A stretch of DNA of 56,262 nt from DAONFI01 sp035403485 (GTDB lineage: Bacteria > Planctomycetota > Phycisphaerae > SM23-33), in NCBI GenBank assembly GCA_964536835.1, contig CAZIAZ010000011.1, positions 1-56,262 on the forward strand. Reading direction: 5' to 3'. Below the pieces are notes generated by a model, which worked only from the letters and a program-made list of their open reading frames with translations, was not told the origin of the DNA and did no database searches. Both the position numbers and the translations under genes were made by a program. Shown here piece after piece: positions 1 to 7,675 of this stretch (position 1 is the stretch's first letter; the number at the start of each line of letters is the position of its first letter).

Positions 1-55
1 CAGCCCGTAAAATTGCTCGATTTCGGCGACGCCCATGTTTTTGGGATAGGTTCTA
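1..55. repeat. Right half of a family-1 MITE-like repeat (cut by window edge)
   Basis: These 55 bases match positions 41209-41263 with a single difference (t at 8, c at 41216). They end in the same terminal sequence, GGGATAGGTTCTA. At 41 kb this half belongs to a 174-bp inverted-repeat element, so the left half of this copy probably lies outside the window. No coding capacity is seen. Confidence 0.8.
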
Positions 56-125
56 CATAAATAGCCGGCTGTAATTGGGATACTGATGGTTTGAAACGTT
101 GAAACGCCATGTTCTACGTGATGCT

Positions 126-881
126 CTAGCTTACAGGATACAGGAAATGAATTCTGCTTCTGTATTTCTTGATGTATTCATCATTATGTTCATCGCCGCC
201 TGGAATATTGTTGCTCAGCCATATCTCCGGTTCTTTTCCGAGACGTTTGATGGCTACGGCCGTTTCAGCCATGAGGGCATTGAGTGTAAAACACGTGGCA
301 ATGGTGGCTGATGCGCTGAGAGGATTCTCTATGCCGGGTACTCTCAGGACTGCGTCGGGTTTGGGCACATGATTGTCGATGGCGACATCGGCAAGTTCGT
401 TAAGATTTAATTTGGTTGGATGTCTCCATCGAAAATTTTTGGGTATCTGGCTGGCAAACAGATGTGAATTGATTGTAATAAGTTTTGTGCCGCGTTTTTT
501 TGCCGCCAGTGCCGTGTCAATTGATGCGGGGTTGAGGCCGTAAAAATTCACTACGATAAGTATATCGTCGGCCTCAACCTGATAATAATTCAGAATGAAT
601 TCACCAGTGCCAGCCAATCTTGACATCGTAGGCCTTGACTCAAGTACGTTCATGCCAGGCGGAAATATCGGGTTGACCGGCACAAGGCCGCCGGCTCTGT
701 AAAAAACTTCCATACCGGCGATGGCTGAATGGCCGCCTGCGCCAAAAATATTTATTAAGCGGCCCTGCACGACTTTTTCAGCAAGCAGGGTTGCTGCCTG
801 TTGAATATGCTTTTCTTCGTTTTCTTCGATTTCCTGTAAAATCTTTTCGATGCTGTGATGATATTGTGAAATAAGACCCAT
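126..881 (-). CDS. SIS-domain sugar (phospho)isomerase-like protein
   Basis: This is a 251-residue protein with a sugar isomerase (SIS) fold. The phosphosugar-binding glycine loop GAGGHS lies near residues 47-52, and a second strand-loop, ILIVVNFYG, follows near residue 110. It resembles the bacterial sugar isomerase domain proteins of the UPF0309 type, which are thought to bind phosphosugars; the substrate cannot be told from sequence. The start is placed at the ATG preceded by AAAGGGA at 8 bases. A longer reading frame begins 8 codons upstream at 905 but has no ribosome-binding site. The gene is last in a minus-strand operon led by a LacI regulator, 128 bases after the glycosidase-like gene, so it probably acts on a sugar released by that locus. 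Confidence 0.8.
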   Translation of the reverse strand: MGLISQYHHSIEKILQEIEENEEKHIQQAATLLAEKVVQGRLINIFGAGGHSAIAGMEVFYRAGGLVPVNPIFPPGMNVLESRPTMSRLAGTGEFILNYYQVEADDILIVVNFYGLNPASIDTALAAKKRGTKLITINSHLFASQIPKNFRWRHPTKLNLNELADVAIDNHVPKPDAVLRVPGIENPLSASATIATCFTLNALMAETAVAIKRLGKEPEIWLSNNIPGGDEHNDEYIKKYRSRIHFLYPVS

Positions 882-1009
882 AACCATTCCCTTTGTAAAA
901 AACACTCTAAAAAACGTCTGGAGCGATTTTCAAGATGAAAATTTTTAAAAAATGCTACGATATTCGGCCAACCGTGCCTTGGTGCCATGTTTCATTTTGA
1001 TAAAAACTT

Positions 1010-2977
1010 TTAAACAAATCTGTAACGGATAACGCAGTATGTTTTCAGACCTACAAGATTCAATTTCGTTTTGTCGCCGAGGAAATGAATGTCAGGAACG
1101 TTCTGTATTCCTATGCCATCCGGCATGAGACATTGTAAATCTTTAATGTTTCCATCGATAATGACCGAAACGTCACTTGGATTTCTGTTGTCGTAATTAA
1201 GCAGATGCAGGAATTGTTCGCCGTCGTCGTTGGCGAATGTATCTATCGCGATAAACGGAGAACTTTCGACGTGGACTTTTTCGACGGATAAAAGTTCGCG
1301 AACGTTTTTGACGAATTTCTCATGGCCTTCAGGGAGCGGAAGATCCTTATACCACATCCCGCCTGTTTCGTCTCCGACCATTTTGTTGAACTCATGTTCT
1401 GATGCGAAAGCGATTTTTTCCGGAGTTCCGACCAGTTTTCTGACGTTTGGATGTTTCCATAACTTGTCGGGATATTCGCCTTCGTGCGGCAGACCCCATT
1501 CGTCGTGAGTACAGCTATTGCCGGTTACGAGCAATTTGCCGCCGTTGTTCATGAAATCGAGGAATTGTTCCATGTCGTTTTTGCTTACGTATTTTACGTC
1601 CGGAATCACAAGCACCTGCAGCCCGTCGTAAAGATGTCTGTCATCGTGGTCTACGAATCGGAATGGAATCTGATGCTGCAGGAAAGCCTGCACCGCGCCC
1701 TGTAACGATAACCACGTGTTGAGCGAATCCATGCAAAGGTTTTCTCGATTCTGATAAATTCCTATTACTGCGTTGCATGTCGCATTTTTATAGATATCCG
1801 AATTATTTTTGATGAATTTCGAGACGATATCCAGCGCCTGAAGGAATATGGGCCGTTGATAAAGCGTGTGATTTTCGTTGCCGTCCATTCTGAGCCCCCA
1901 TGTTGTGGTAACGGGGTGGCCGCCGAAGGCAAGGCCTTCGCAGAATGATAGCAGACATTCTTCCACTGAATCCGGCCAACGCATGCTGCCGTCGTTCCGG
2001 TAAAGATGATGGCTGACAAATATCGAATAATTGGATGATTGGCCGTATTTGTACAAGACGGCCTGGTGACGGGTGCTTTCGCCTGTGCGGGCTGGAAAGC
2101 GGAGATTTTCTGCACAGACAAGATGATGCGTTTTGCCCAAATCAGGCGGATAAACGTTGATTCTGTACGTGTCGTTAAAACGGCGGCTGATGGCTGGATT
2201 GCCGCCGAAAATGGCTTGCGGCTTTATTTCGTGAATTTTTTCAGACAGGGTAAGCATTATGTCCTGCCGCTGTTTCTGGCGGAATTTGACCGTTGCCAGC
2301 CATAGCGGATCGTGATTGTCTAGTACGGGAACAAGCGACATGCCTTTGAGAGATGATAGACCGAAAATGCGTTTGGCGCTGGCTTTGTCGAATGTTTCTG
2401 TCAACCATGTCCGGAAAGCAGCCTGACATCGCTCGCAATAGCAACCCCTGTAATAATCGTTATCCAGTCTTATTCCGTCGAGGTCGCAGGTTTTCAAGCC
2501 CAGCTCTATGCCGTCGAGATAATACTGCCGTACTTTTGCGTTGCTGAAACATAGCGCCGGCCGGTCATACCGGTATTGAATTCGATTGCCCTTGGCGTCA
2601 ATCTGGACGCATTTTTTCGCCCAGGGGTTTTCGAGGAAAAAAGTTTCTTCCTGGACTGAAAAGAATTGAAAATAACCGAACACGCGCAAGCCGACTTCAT
2701 GTGCGTTTTGTACCATTATACGGGTTCGTTCCCATTCTTCCTTTTCACTTTTAAGTCCAAAACCATACAGGAAATGTATTTCAATTATTGTATAACCGGC
2801 GTCTGCTATCTCACGCAATGCTTCCTTTTCGTGCATGCGTAAATACCATCGTTCCCACTCTTCGCTGCTTTGATCGACCAGGCCCATCACGCAGACCCTG
2901 GTACGGCGGCTGAATTGTATGGTGTAATGAAAACCCATGTTGAAGCATTGTGGAATTTCGAATATTTCTGCTTTCAT
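1010..2977 (-). CDS. Putative glycoside hydrolase, GH42-like TIM barrel plus trimerisation-type domain
   Basis: This 655-residue protein has no signal peptide. Residues 1-390 look like a TIM barrel of the beta-galactosidase-like (GH42/GHL) type, with the typical segment LDGIRLDNDYYRG followed by a CYCERCQAAF cysteine cluster near residue 180. Residues from about 410 to 560 resemble the glutamine-amidotransferase-like trimerisation domain of GH42 enzymes (for example QVLVIPDVKYVS and GGKLLVTGNSC). A short beta-rich tail follows. The catalytic pair could not be assigned with certainty, so hydrolase activity is inferred. It is probably cytoplasmic and cleaves an imported glycoside. It sits between the propeller gene (53 bases upstream) and the SIS isomerase. 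A weak GAGG site lies 11 bases before the chosen ATG. Confidence 0.65.
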   Translation of the reverse strand: MKAEIFEIPQCFNMGFHYTIQFSRRTRVCVMGLVDQSSEEWERWYLRMHEKEALREIADAGYTIIEIHFLYGFGLKSEKEEWERTRIMVQNAHEVGLRVFGYFQFFSVQEETFFLENPWAKKCVQIDAKGNRIQYRYDRPALCFSNAKVRQYYLDGIELGLKTCDLDGIRLDNDYYRGCYCERCQAAFRTWLTETFDKASAKRIFGLSSLKGMSLVPVLDNHDPLWLATVKFRQKQRQDIMLTLSEKIHEIKPQAIFGGNPAISRRFNDTYRINVYPPDLGKTHHLVCAENLRFPARTGESTRHQAVLYKYGQSSNYSIFVSHHLYRNDGSMRWPDSVEECLLSFCEGLAFGGHPVTTTWGLRMDGNENHTLYQRPIFLQALDIVSKFIKNNSDIYKNATCNAVIGIYQNRENLCMDSLNTWLSLQGAVQAFLQHQIPFRFVDHDDRHLYDGLQVLVIPDVKYVSKNDMEQFLDFMNNGGKLLVTGNSCTHDEWGLPHEGEYPDKLWKHPNVRKLVGTPEKIAFASEHEFNKMVGDETGGMWYKDLPLPEGHEKFVKNVRELLSVEKVHVESSPFIAIDTFANDDGEQFLHLLNYDNRNPSDVSVIIDGNIKDLQCLMPDGIGIQNVPDIHFLGDKTKLNLVGLKTYCVIRYRFV

Positions 2978-3030
2978 ATGCGTGTTCGCCTCATGAATGC
3001 ATTGTTAAATTTCGTCGCAATGAGTTTGCG

Positions 3031-4278
3031 TCAAATCGGATTTGCCAGCAACTCTTCCTGCGATGTCAGTTGACAGATTTTTTCCGCCGGCATATTCAAT
3101 ATATGTAAGTTCGCCAATCCGGAATCGGTTTCAGCAAGTGCAAGTCGGATGTTCTTTGCATCCGGCCGGGTAATTACCATGTCATGAAAATAGCACATGT
3201 CAGTATCAGGATTGACGGGGCCGAGATCGAATGACCGCCTGGCGGCAAGGTCGTAAACGAAAACATGCATTATAGGAAACCCTGCTGTGCCGATAATATG
3301 GTTTTTATCCAGCATTTCCATGGACGTTATGCGTTCCGAGCCGTTTATGGCTGTACAGCGACTGCCGCCAAGTTTCCTGATTTGCTCCCTGGAAAGACTT
3401 GGATGCGTCGGCTCTATTGCATAGCATAGTTCTTCGATTGCAAGTCGTTCGGTATCGAGCAGGAAAAGAGTGCCGTCGACTCGTCCGCCGATTAAGCCGG
3501 CAGGAGTGCTGACCCATGAATCCATGCCGCTGTTGAAACGAATATTGGTCTCAAGCGGGTCAATGAGAATTTCCGTTCGCTCAAGCTGTCTGGCGTCGTG
3601 GTCGTAGAAGAACAGGAACGCGCCGGAATTGTTCGCCACTACGGCATCGCCGCGCTGTTCTCCCATTGAACGACGATAAACGCCGAACACTTTTTTCCCG
3701 ACGCATCCCAGGCTATGGCAGCAGTACGCGCTTATTTTACCAAAGTCGCACATTTCGCCCGTTTCATAATCGAAGGAGAAAAAGTGGTTATCAGGCAATG
3801 AATAGCCTGCCGCAAAACCATCTCCGCCAAATAAGCCGTGTATTGTGTTTCTTTGAACCGGAATGCCGAGACATTCCAGCTTTTTTGACGCCGGTTTATA
3901 TGAATATAAAGCTCCGCCCTGAAAAATTCTGGCGTCGAATGGCCAGCCGCCGTCATCCCACCATATGTGCGACCCATGCCCCAATAAGAGAGTTTTTGCG
4001 AATTTCCCGTTACCGAGAATCATGGCACTGTGGATTTTGTCGCCTACTGAATAGGCATAAGTGCCTTTCCTGCCTTTTGGCGGGAATCGCAGGCCTGTGT
4101 CCTGAATCTGCATTGTGTCAAGGTCCATGCGCAATAATACGGGGCCGTCACTTACATGGCTGGTAGTGCCGATGAAAAGCGTATTGTCGTCGACAGCCTG
4201 CAAGGCTGTCAACGCCCCAATATGCGGAATGAAGTTGCCTACATTTATACTTATTATCTCTTCTTTTTTATTCGACAT
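3031..4278 (-). CDS. Conserved beta-propeller-like protein, function unknown
   Basis: This 415-residue protein has no signal peptide or membrane segment. It is built of repeating beta-strand units of the kind LFLLDTERL, FVYDLAARRSFDLG and LFIGTTSHVSDGP, which suggests a seven-bladed kelch/YVTN-like propeller. I do not recognise a named family or catalytic motif. The ATG follows GGAGTAAAG closely. It starts 14 bases after the LacI stop codon, so regulator and propeller are probably cotranscribed. Its place between the regulator and a glycosidase suggests a carbohydrate-related role, such as a lyase-like or sugar-binding propeller; this is context only. Confidence 0.6.
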   Translation of the reverse strand: MSNKKEEIISINVGNFIPHIGALTALQAVDDNTLFIGTTSHVSDGPVLLRMDLDTMQIQDTGLRFPPKGRKGTYAYSVGDKIHSAMILGNGKFAKTLLLGHGSHIWWDDGGWPFDARIFQGGALYSYKPASKKLECLGIPVQRNTIHGLFGGDGFAAGYSLPDNHFFSFDYETGEMCDFGKISAYCCHSLGCVGKKVFGVYRRSMGEQRGDAVVANNSGAFLFFYDHDARQLERTEILIDPLETNIRFNSGMDSWVSTPAGLIGGRVDGTLFLLDTERLAIEELCYAIEPTHPSLSREQIRKLGGSRCTAINGSERITSMEMLDKNHIIGTAGFPIMHVFVYDLAARRSFDLGPVNPDTDMCYFHDMVITRPDAKNIRLALAETDSGLANLHILNMPAEKICQLTSQEELLANPI

Positions 4279-4292
4279 CTTTACTCCAGGAT

Positions 4293-5348
4293 TTATAAAG
4301 GATTTTTCTCTGAAAATGGTTTTGCAGTACTGCCTCGCTGTATCAATCGTGGTGACCAGACCAGTTTGGTTTGGCTTAATAATGCGTCGTGCATCATCCA
4401 GAGCAATAATTGGCCGGCCATTTTGGCCATCTCCGACCAGGGCGTGTAAATGCTGGTCAACGCCGGGTGTAAAAATGCTCCTTCTTCAGTGCCGTCGAAA
4501 GAAATAAGTGAGACCTGATCCGGTATCTGGATTTTTCGTTTGGCGGCTTCGGAGAGAATGATTTTTCCGAGGCGGTCATGGGCTGACACGATGGCAGTGA
4601 CTCCCAGTTCCATGACCAGGGTCTCAAGTGAATTGCCGACCGCCTCTACGGTGTTTACATCTGACATCAGGCATGCCGGGTCAAATTGAATATTTCGTAT
4701 TTGCATTACTTCACGGATTCCCTGAAATCTTTGCTGATTGGACTGTATGTCTAGCGAATTGAAAATCATGCCTACCCGTTTATGCGACAAGTCCAGAAGG
4801 TGCATTGCCGCCATGCGGCCAGCCTGAACGTGGTCGGTAGTGCATACTGGGACGGTCGGATCGGAATCCGTGCGATTCAAAAGTACGAAAGGCAATCCGG
4901 CCGTTCGTGCTGCCGATATGAATCGGCCGGTGTCTTCATCCCTTAATCTGTAGCCGATAAGGCCTTTCGCCTGACGAATGCAATCTAACCACGAATAGCC
5001 CTTATATTCTTTTAGTCTTACCGGAATTACACTACTGCCGTTGGCTTCCATGACGTTTTGAAGATTTTCAAGAACGCAGACGCTGATTTCGGTATTGCCG
5101 TCGCCGCAGAAGCTGTTGTATTCCGGCTGAACGAGTGCGATTGCATTGCCGGTCAGCAGTGACGGCTGCATGCGATTTCGCATTCCCTTGCCCTGGCCTT
5201 CGAGTACTTGGGTAACCGCCAAAATACGCTGTTTTGTTTTAGAATTTACCTTTTCATCATTGCTAAGTGCACGCGAGACCGTACTTACGGAAACTCTTGC
5301 CACTTTTGCAACTTCGTGCAGGCGTAATGGGCTACGGCTTTTAATCAT
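4293..5348 (-). CDS. LacI/GalR-family transcriptional regulator
   Basis: The 351-residue protein starts with a LacI helix-turn-helix (residues 9-33, VAKVARVSVSTVSRALS). This is followed by a hinge and a periplasmic-binding-protein-like effector domain with the usual strands (AIVSAHDRLGK, VSLISFDGTEE). Such proteins bind palindromic operators and release or tighten on binding a sugar or sugar phosphate. The start is the ATG 9 bases after AGGAGA; an in-frame ATG 13 codons earlier lacks a binding site. It heads the minus-strand operon and faces the plus-strand secretion/glycosidase cluster across about 490 bases. TTGCAA boxes overlapping both promoters are the likely targets. Confidence 0.92.
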   Translation of the reverse strand: MIKSRSPLRLHEVAKVARVSVSTVSRALSNDEKVNSKTKQRILAVTQVLEGQGKGMRNRMQPSLLTGNAIALVQPEYNSFCGDGNTEISVCVLENLQNVMEANGSSVIPVRLKEYKGYSWLDCIRQAKGLIGYRLRDEDTGRFISAARTAGLPFVLLNRTDSDPTVPVCTTDHVQAGRMAAMHLLDLSHKRVGMIFNSLDIQSNQQRFQGIREVMQIRNIQFDPACLMSDVNTVEAVGNSLETLVMELGVTAIVSAHDRLGKIILSEAAKRKIQIPDQVSLISFDGTEEGAFLHPALTSIYTPWSEMAKMAGQLLLWMMHDALLSQTKLVWSPRLIQRGSTAKPFSEKNPL

Positions 5349-5387
5349 ATATGTAATTCTCCTGTGTATCTGTCCATCTATGGCCAT

Positions 5388-5426
5388 AGTATAACAAAGT
5401 TTGCATTACTTTGCAATATTTTGCAA
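5388..5426 (-). promoter_or_regulatory. Promoter of the LacI operon overlapped by three TTGCA boxes
   Basis: On the minus strand a TATACT -10 box (5388-5393) lies 17 bases from TTGCAA (5411-5416), which can act as the -35 box. TTGCA elements start at 5401, 5411 and 5421, exactly ten bases apart, so they fall on one face of the helix. A 12-bp palindrome, CTATGGCCATAG (5378-5389), overlaps the -10 region. Promoter and operator roles are inferred from position. Confidence 0.5.
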
Positions 5427-5730
5427 AAAAATAATATGTAAAAATCTATAGAATATGACTTACGCATGGGTTGAATATTATATAAGGCTGTATAAGCATG
5501 ACAAGAATTGCTCGTTAATAGTCAGAATTACCCTATTGACAACTTAATATTATTGAGATGAATTTGTCACGAATTCAATATATTAAAAACATATTTTTAC
5601 AGTTTAATTGCGACTAAATCGGATAATTTGTCATTTGGACGAATTGATTGATATTTGTAAATCCTGTATGTGCAATGTGTTCGGACCAAGAGGTGTGGTT
5701 GGGCGGTTTTTGCTATTATTTTTTTGTAAT

Positions 5731-5772
5731 TTGCAAAAAATATATTGCATTAATTGCAAAATAAACTATAAT
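5731..5772 (+). promoter_or_regulatory. Promoter of the PEP-CTERM cluster with TTGCAA boxes
   Basis: A perfect TATAAT (5767-5772) lies 68 bases before the start codon. TTGCA(A) boxes occur at 5731, 5745 and 5754. The 5745 box sits at the -35 distance (16 bases) and the 5754 box lies inside the spacer, where a bound repressor would block polymerase. The same box occurs at the divergent LacI promoter. The rest of the 490-base gap (5427-5730) is AT-rich and shows nothing else I can name. Confidence 0.5.
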
Positions 5773-5839
5773 CTAAACAGGTAGGTGTTGAGAAGAGTTG
5801 CTACAGTGGCTTCAAAATCGAAACGGAAAGGAATTAATT

Positions 5840-6622
5840 ATGCGAAACCTGATTTTAATGTCGATTGTAGGGATGTGCTTGGGCCTGTCAGCCCGCGTTT
5901 ATGCTGACTCCATTACGTTAACCGGTACAGATCAGACTGACAATATGACCATGGCTCAGACGGAATGGAAAATCTGGGGCAGTTATAATGTAAACTATGT
6001 TGGATATAAGCCCAAGGTTGATACAAAAGCGGACAATTTGTATCGTTCTGCCCTGAAGTTCGATGTAGCCGGCGGCGTAAGTGGCGTTACGGCAAATCAG
6101 ATTACCAGTGCGAAGATATATCTCTACGCCAAGATAGCTGCTACAGGTATTTCTCAGTCGCAGTTCGGTCTGTATCGTCTGCGGCGTACATTTGACCCCG
6201 ACGATTTTGTTCAGGGTGCGATTGTGTCCGGCCAGACGACGTGGCAGTGTTCAGAGCTTAGTCCGACGGTAGTATACTGGAGTGAGGCTGGTGCGTCTTC
6301 GACGACAGAGGATATTTATGCCACTGCCGATGCTACGTTTACCGGCCCGTCGACTACAGCTTATGAGTGGGTGCAGGTTGACGTCACTCAATATGTCAAG
6401 GATGTGCTCAATGGTGCTAACGATTACGGATGGATGGTGAGAGCTGTGGATGAGACCACCGGCAATTATATAATATATAACGGCTCAACAAATGTGGCAG
6501 GCACTATACCTTATCTGGTTGTCGAATACTCTGCCGTTCCTGAGCCGATGACTGTAAGTATGGTTGTCCTGGTTGGTGGAATCATTCTTCCCGTGATGAG
6601 ACATTTGAAAAATAGAGTCTGA
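5840..6622 (+). CDS. Exported DNRLRE-type protein with PEP-CTERM sorting tag
   Basis: This is a 260-residue secreted protein. A signal peptide (residues 1-23, ending near ARVYADS) precedes a single beta-sandwich of the DNRLRE/carbohydrate-associated type. The hallmarks are RSALKFDV, ITSAKIYLYAK, WVQVDVTQYVKDVLNG and the closing PYLVVEYS. The C-terminus is a PEP-CTERM signal: VPEP, a hydrophobic segment, then basic RHLKNR. Such tails are processed by exosortases in planctomycetes and other exopolysaccharide makers. The ATG at 5840 follows AAAGGA by seven bases; a longer frame from 5798 is not supported. It leads the plus-strand cluster behind a strong -10 box and may bind polysaccharide at the cell surface. 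Confidence 0.85.
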   Translation: MRNLILMSIVGMCLGLSARVYADSITLTGTDQTDNMTMAQTEWKIWGSYNVNYVGYKPKVDTKADNLYRSALKFDVAGGVSGVTANQITSAKIYLYAKIAATGISQSQFGLYRLRRTFDPDDFVQGAIVSGQTTWQCSELSPTVVYWSEAGASSTTEDIYATADATFTGPSTTAYEWVQVDVTQYVKDVLNGANDYGWMVRAVDETTGNYIIYNGSTNVAGTIPYLVVEYSAVPEPMTVSMVVLVGGIILPVMRHLKNRV

Positions 6623-6822
6623 TTTGCATTTAATCAGGCTAAGTGTATATGTGATGTGTTACGAATTATGTTTTTTAAACAAAGCTGATTTTCAATACAA
6701 AAAACCGACAGAGTATTTGGAAGTCGATTCAGATACGCATATGATTTGAATGTGAGGCATTAAGTGTGTGTTAGTCGTACCCGATTGTCTTAATGAAAAT
6801 AAAAAGCCTTAGGAACTGGAAA

Positions 6823-7542
6823 ATGAGCCTCAGTCACAAAATACATATTGGATTTGGGCAAAACAGCAGAACTAAGTTCTCAGGCGACAAGAATCGTAGA
6901 GGTTTTACACTTATTGAGCTGTTGGTGGTAGTTGCGATAATTTCCCTTCTTGTATCGATACTTTTGCCGTCTCTGTCGCAGGCAAAAGAGTTGGCCAAGC
7001 GTGTGGTTTGCGCCTCGAATCTTCGCGCTCTGGGCATGGGGATGATGCTTTACGTGGACGATAATAATAATCTCTTGGGCAGAACGTTTACGCCGACAAC
7101 TGCCGTTCAATTTAATGCATATGCGGATACCTGTTCAGCGAATCCATATCTCTCTTATGTGGGAATGACCAAAATGTTTGCATGTCCCGACAATGCGACA
7201 GAAACCGTCGATTATGAGAATTTTTGTTGGGGTGTTTGGGTGGAAAATGGTTATGCAGGCTACATTTTTCTGAATAATTATCCGTTATATCCTGTAGAAA
7301 AGTATGGCCCGCGGATTGATGTGATTAGGAGTAGTGATTCTCTTATTCAGGACTATATTGTCACAGAAAACGAGTGGTTTTATTTCAAGAGAAATCATCC
7401 TGCGAATGGCGGCAATGTACTGTCTGTCGACTTGAGTGTAAAGTATCAGCCGGATAATTGGGATAGTTTTGAAGAAAAAGTCATGCCAGCCCGCGGCAGC
7501 ACCTATCTGGTTGATATTACTACGAATGCCTGCGTCAGATAA
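6823..7542 (+). CDS. Type II secretion/type IV-like pseudopilin (planctomycete type)
   Basis: The 239-residue protein carries a prepilin peptidase site and N-terminal helix (RRGFTLIELLVVVAII) about 27 residues in. The helix continues to ILLPSLSQAKELAKR and a CASNLRALGMGMMLY segment, all typical of the abundant planctomycete/Lentisphaerae pseudopilins. A C-terminal NHPANGGNVLSVDLSVKY resembles the usual HxGGxNxLFxDGHV ending but has lost the DG pair. Prepilin peptidase would cleave after the glycine and leave the helix in the inner membrane. I chose the ATG seven bases after AGGAA; an upstream in-frame ATG at 6793 is possible. Such proteins often accompany sugar-degradation genes in this phylum, and their role there is unclear. 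Confidence 0.85.
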   Translation: MSLSHKIHIGFGQNSRTKFSGDKNRRGFTLIELLVVVAIISLLVSILLPSLSQAKELAKRVVCASNLRALGMGMMLYVDDNNNLLGRTFTPTTAVQFNAYADTCSANPYLSYVGMTKMFACPDNATETVDYENFCWGVWVENGYAGYIFLNNYPLYPVEKYGPRIDVIRSSDSLIQDYIVTENEWFYFKRNHPANGGNVLSVDLSVKYQPDNWDSFEEKVMPARGSTYLVDITTNACVR

Positions 7543-7675
7543 TATTAATATCTCCGAGGGCATATTTGACAATGACGAGATGGGCGGAGTGTCAATCCTA
7601 GGGCGTGTCTAAAATTATCCAGATGAGCGTTAGCGTAGTATTCTTAATGTAGAAATCTTGTAAGGAGTCAATAAG

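Noticed and set aside
6619..6637. Hairpin CTGATT/AATCAG after the PEP-CTERM gene
   Set aside because: Only six AT-rich pairs and no T run follow, so it is not a convincing terminator.
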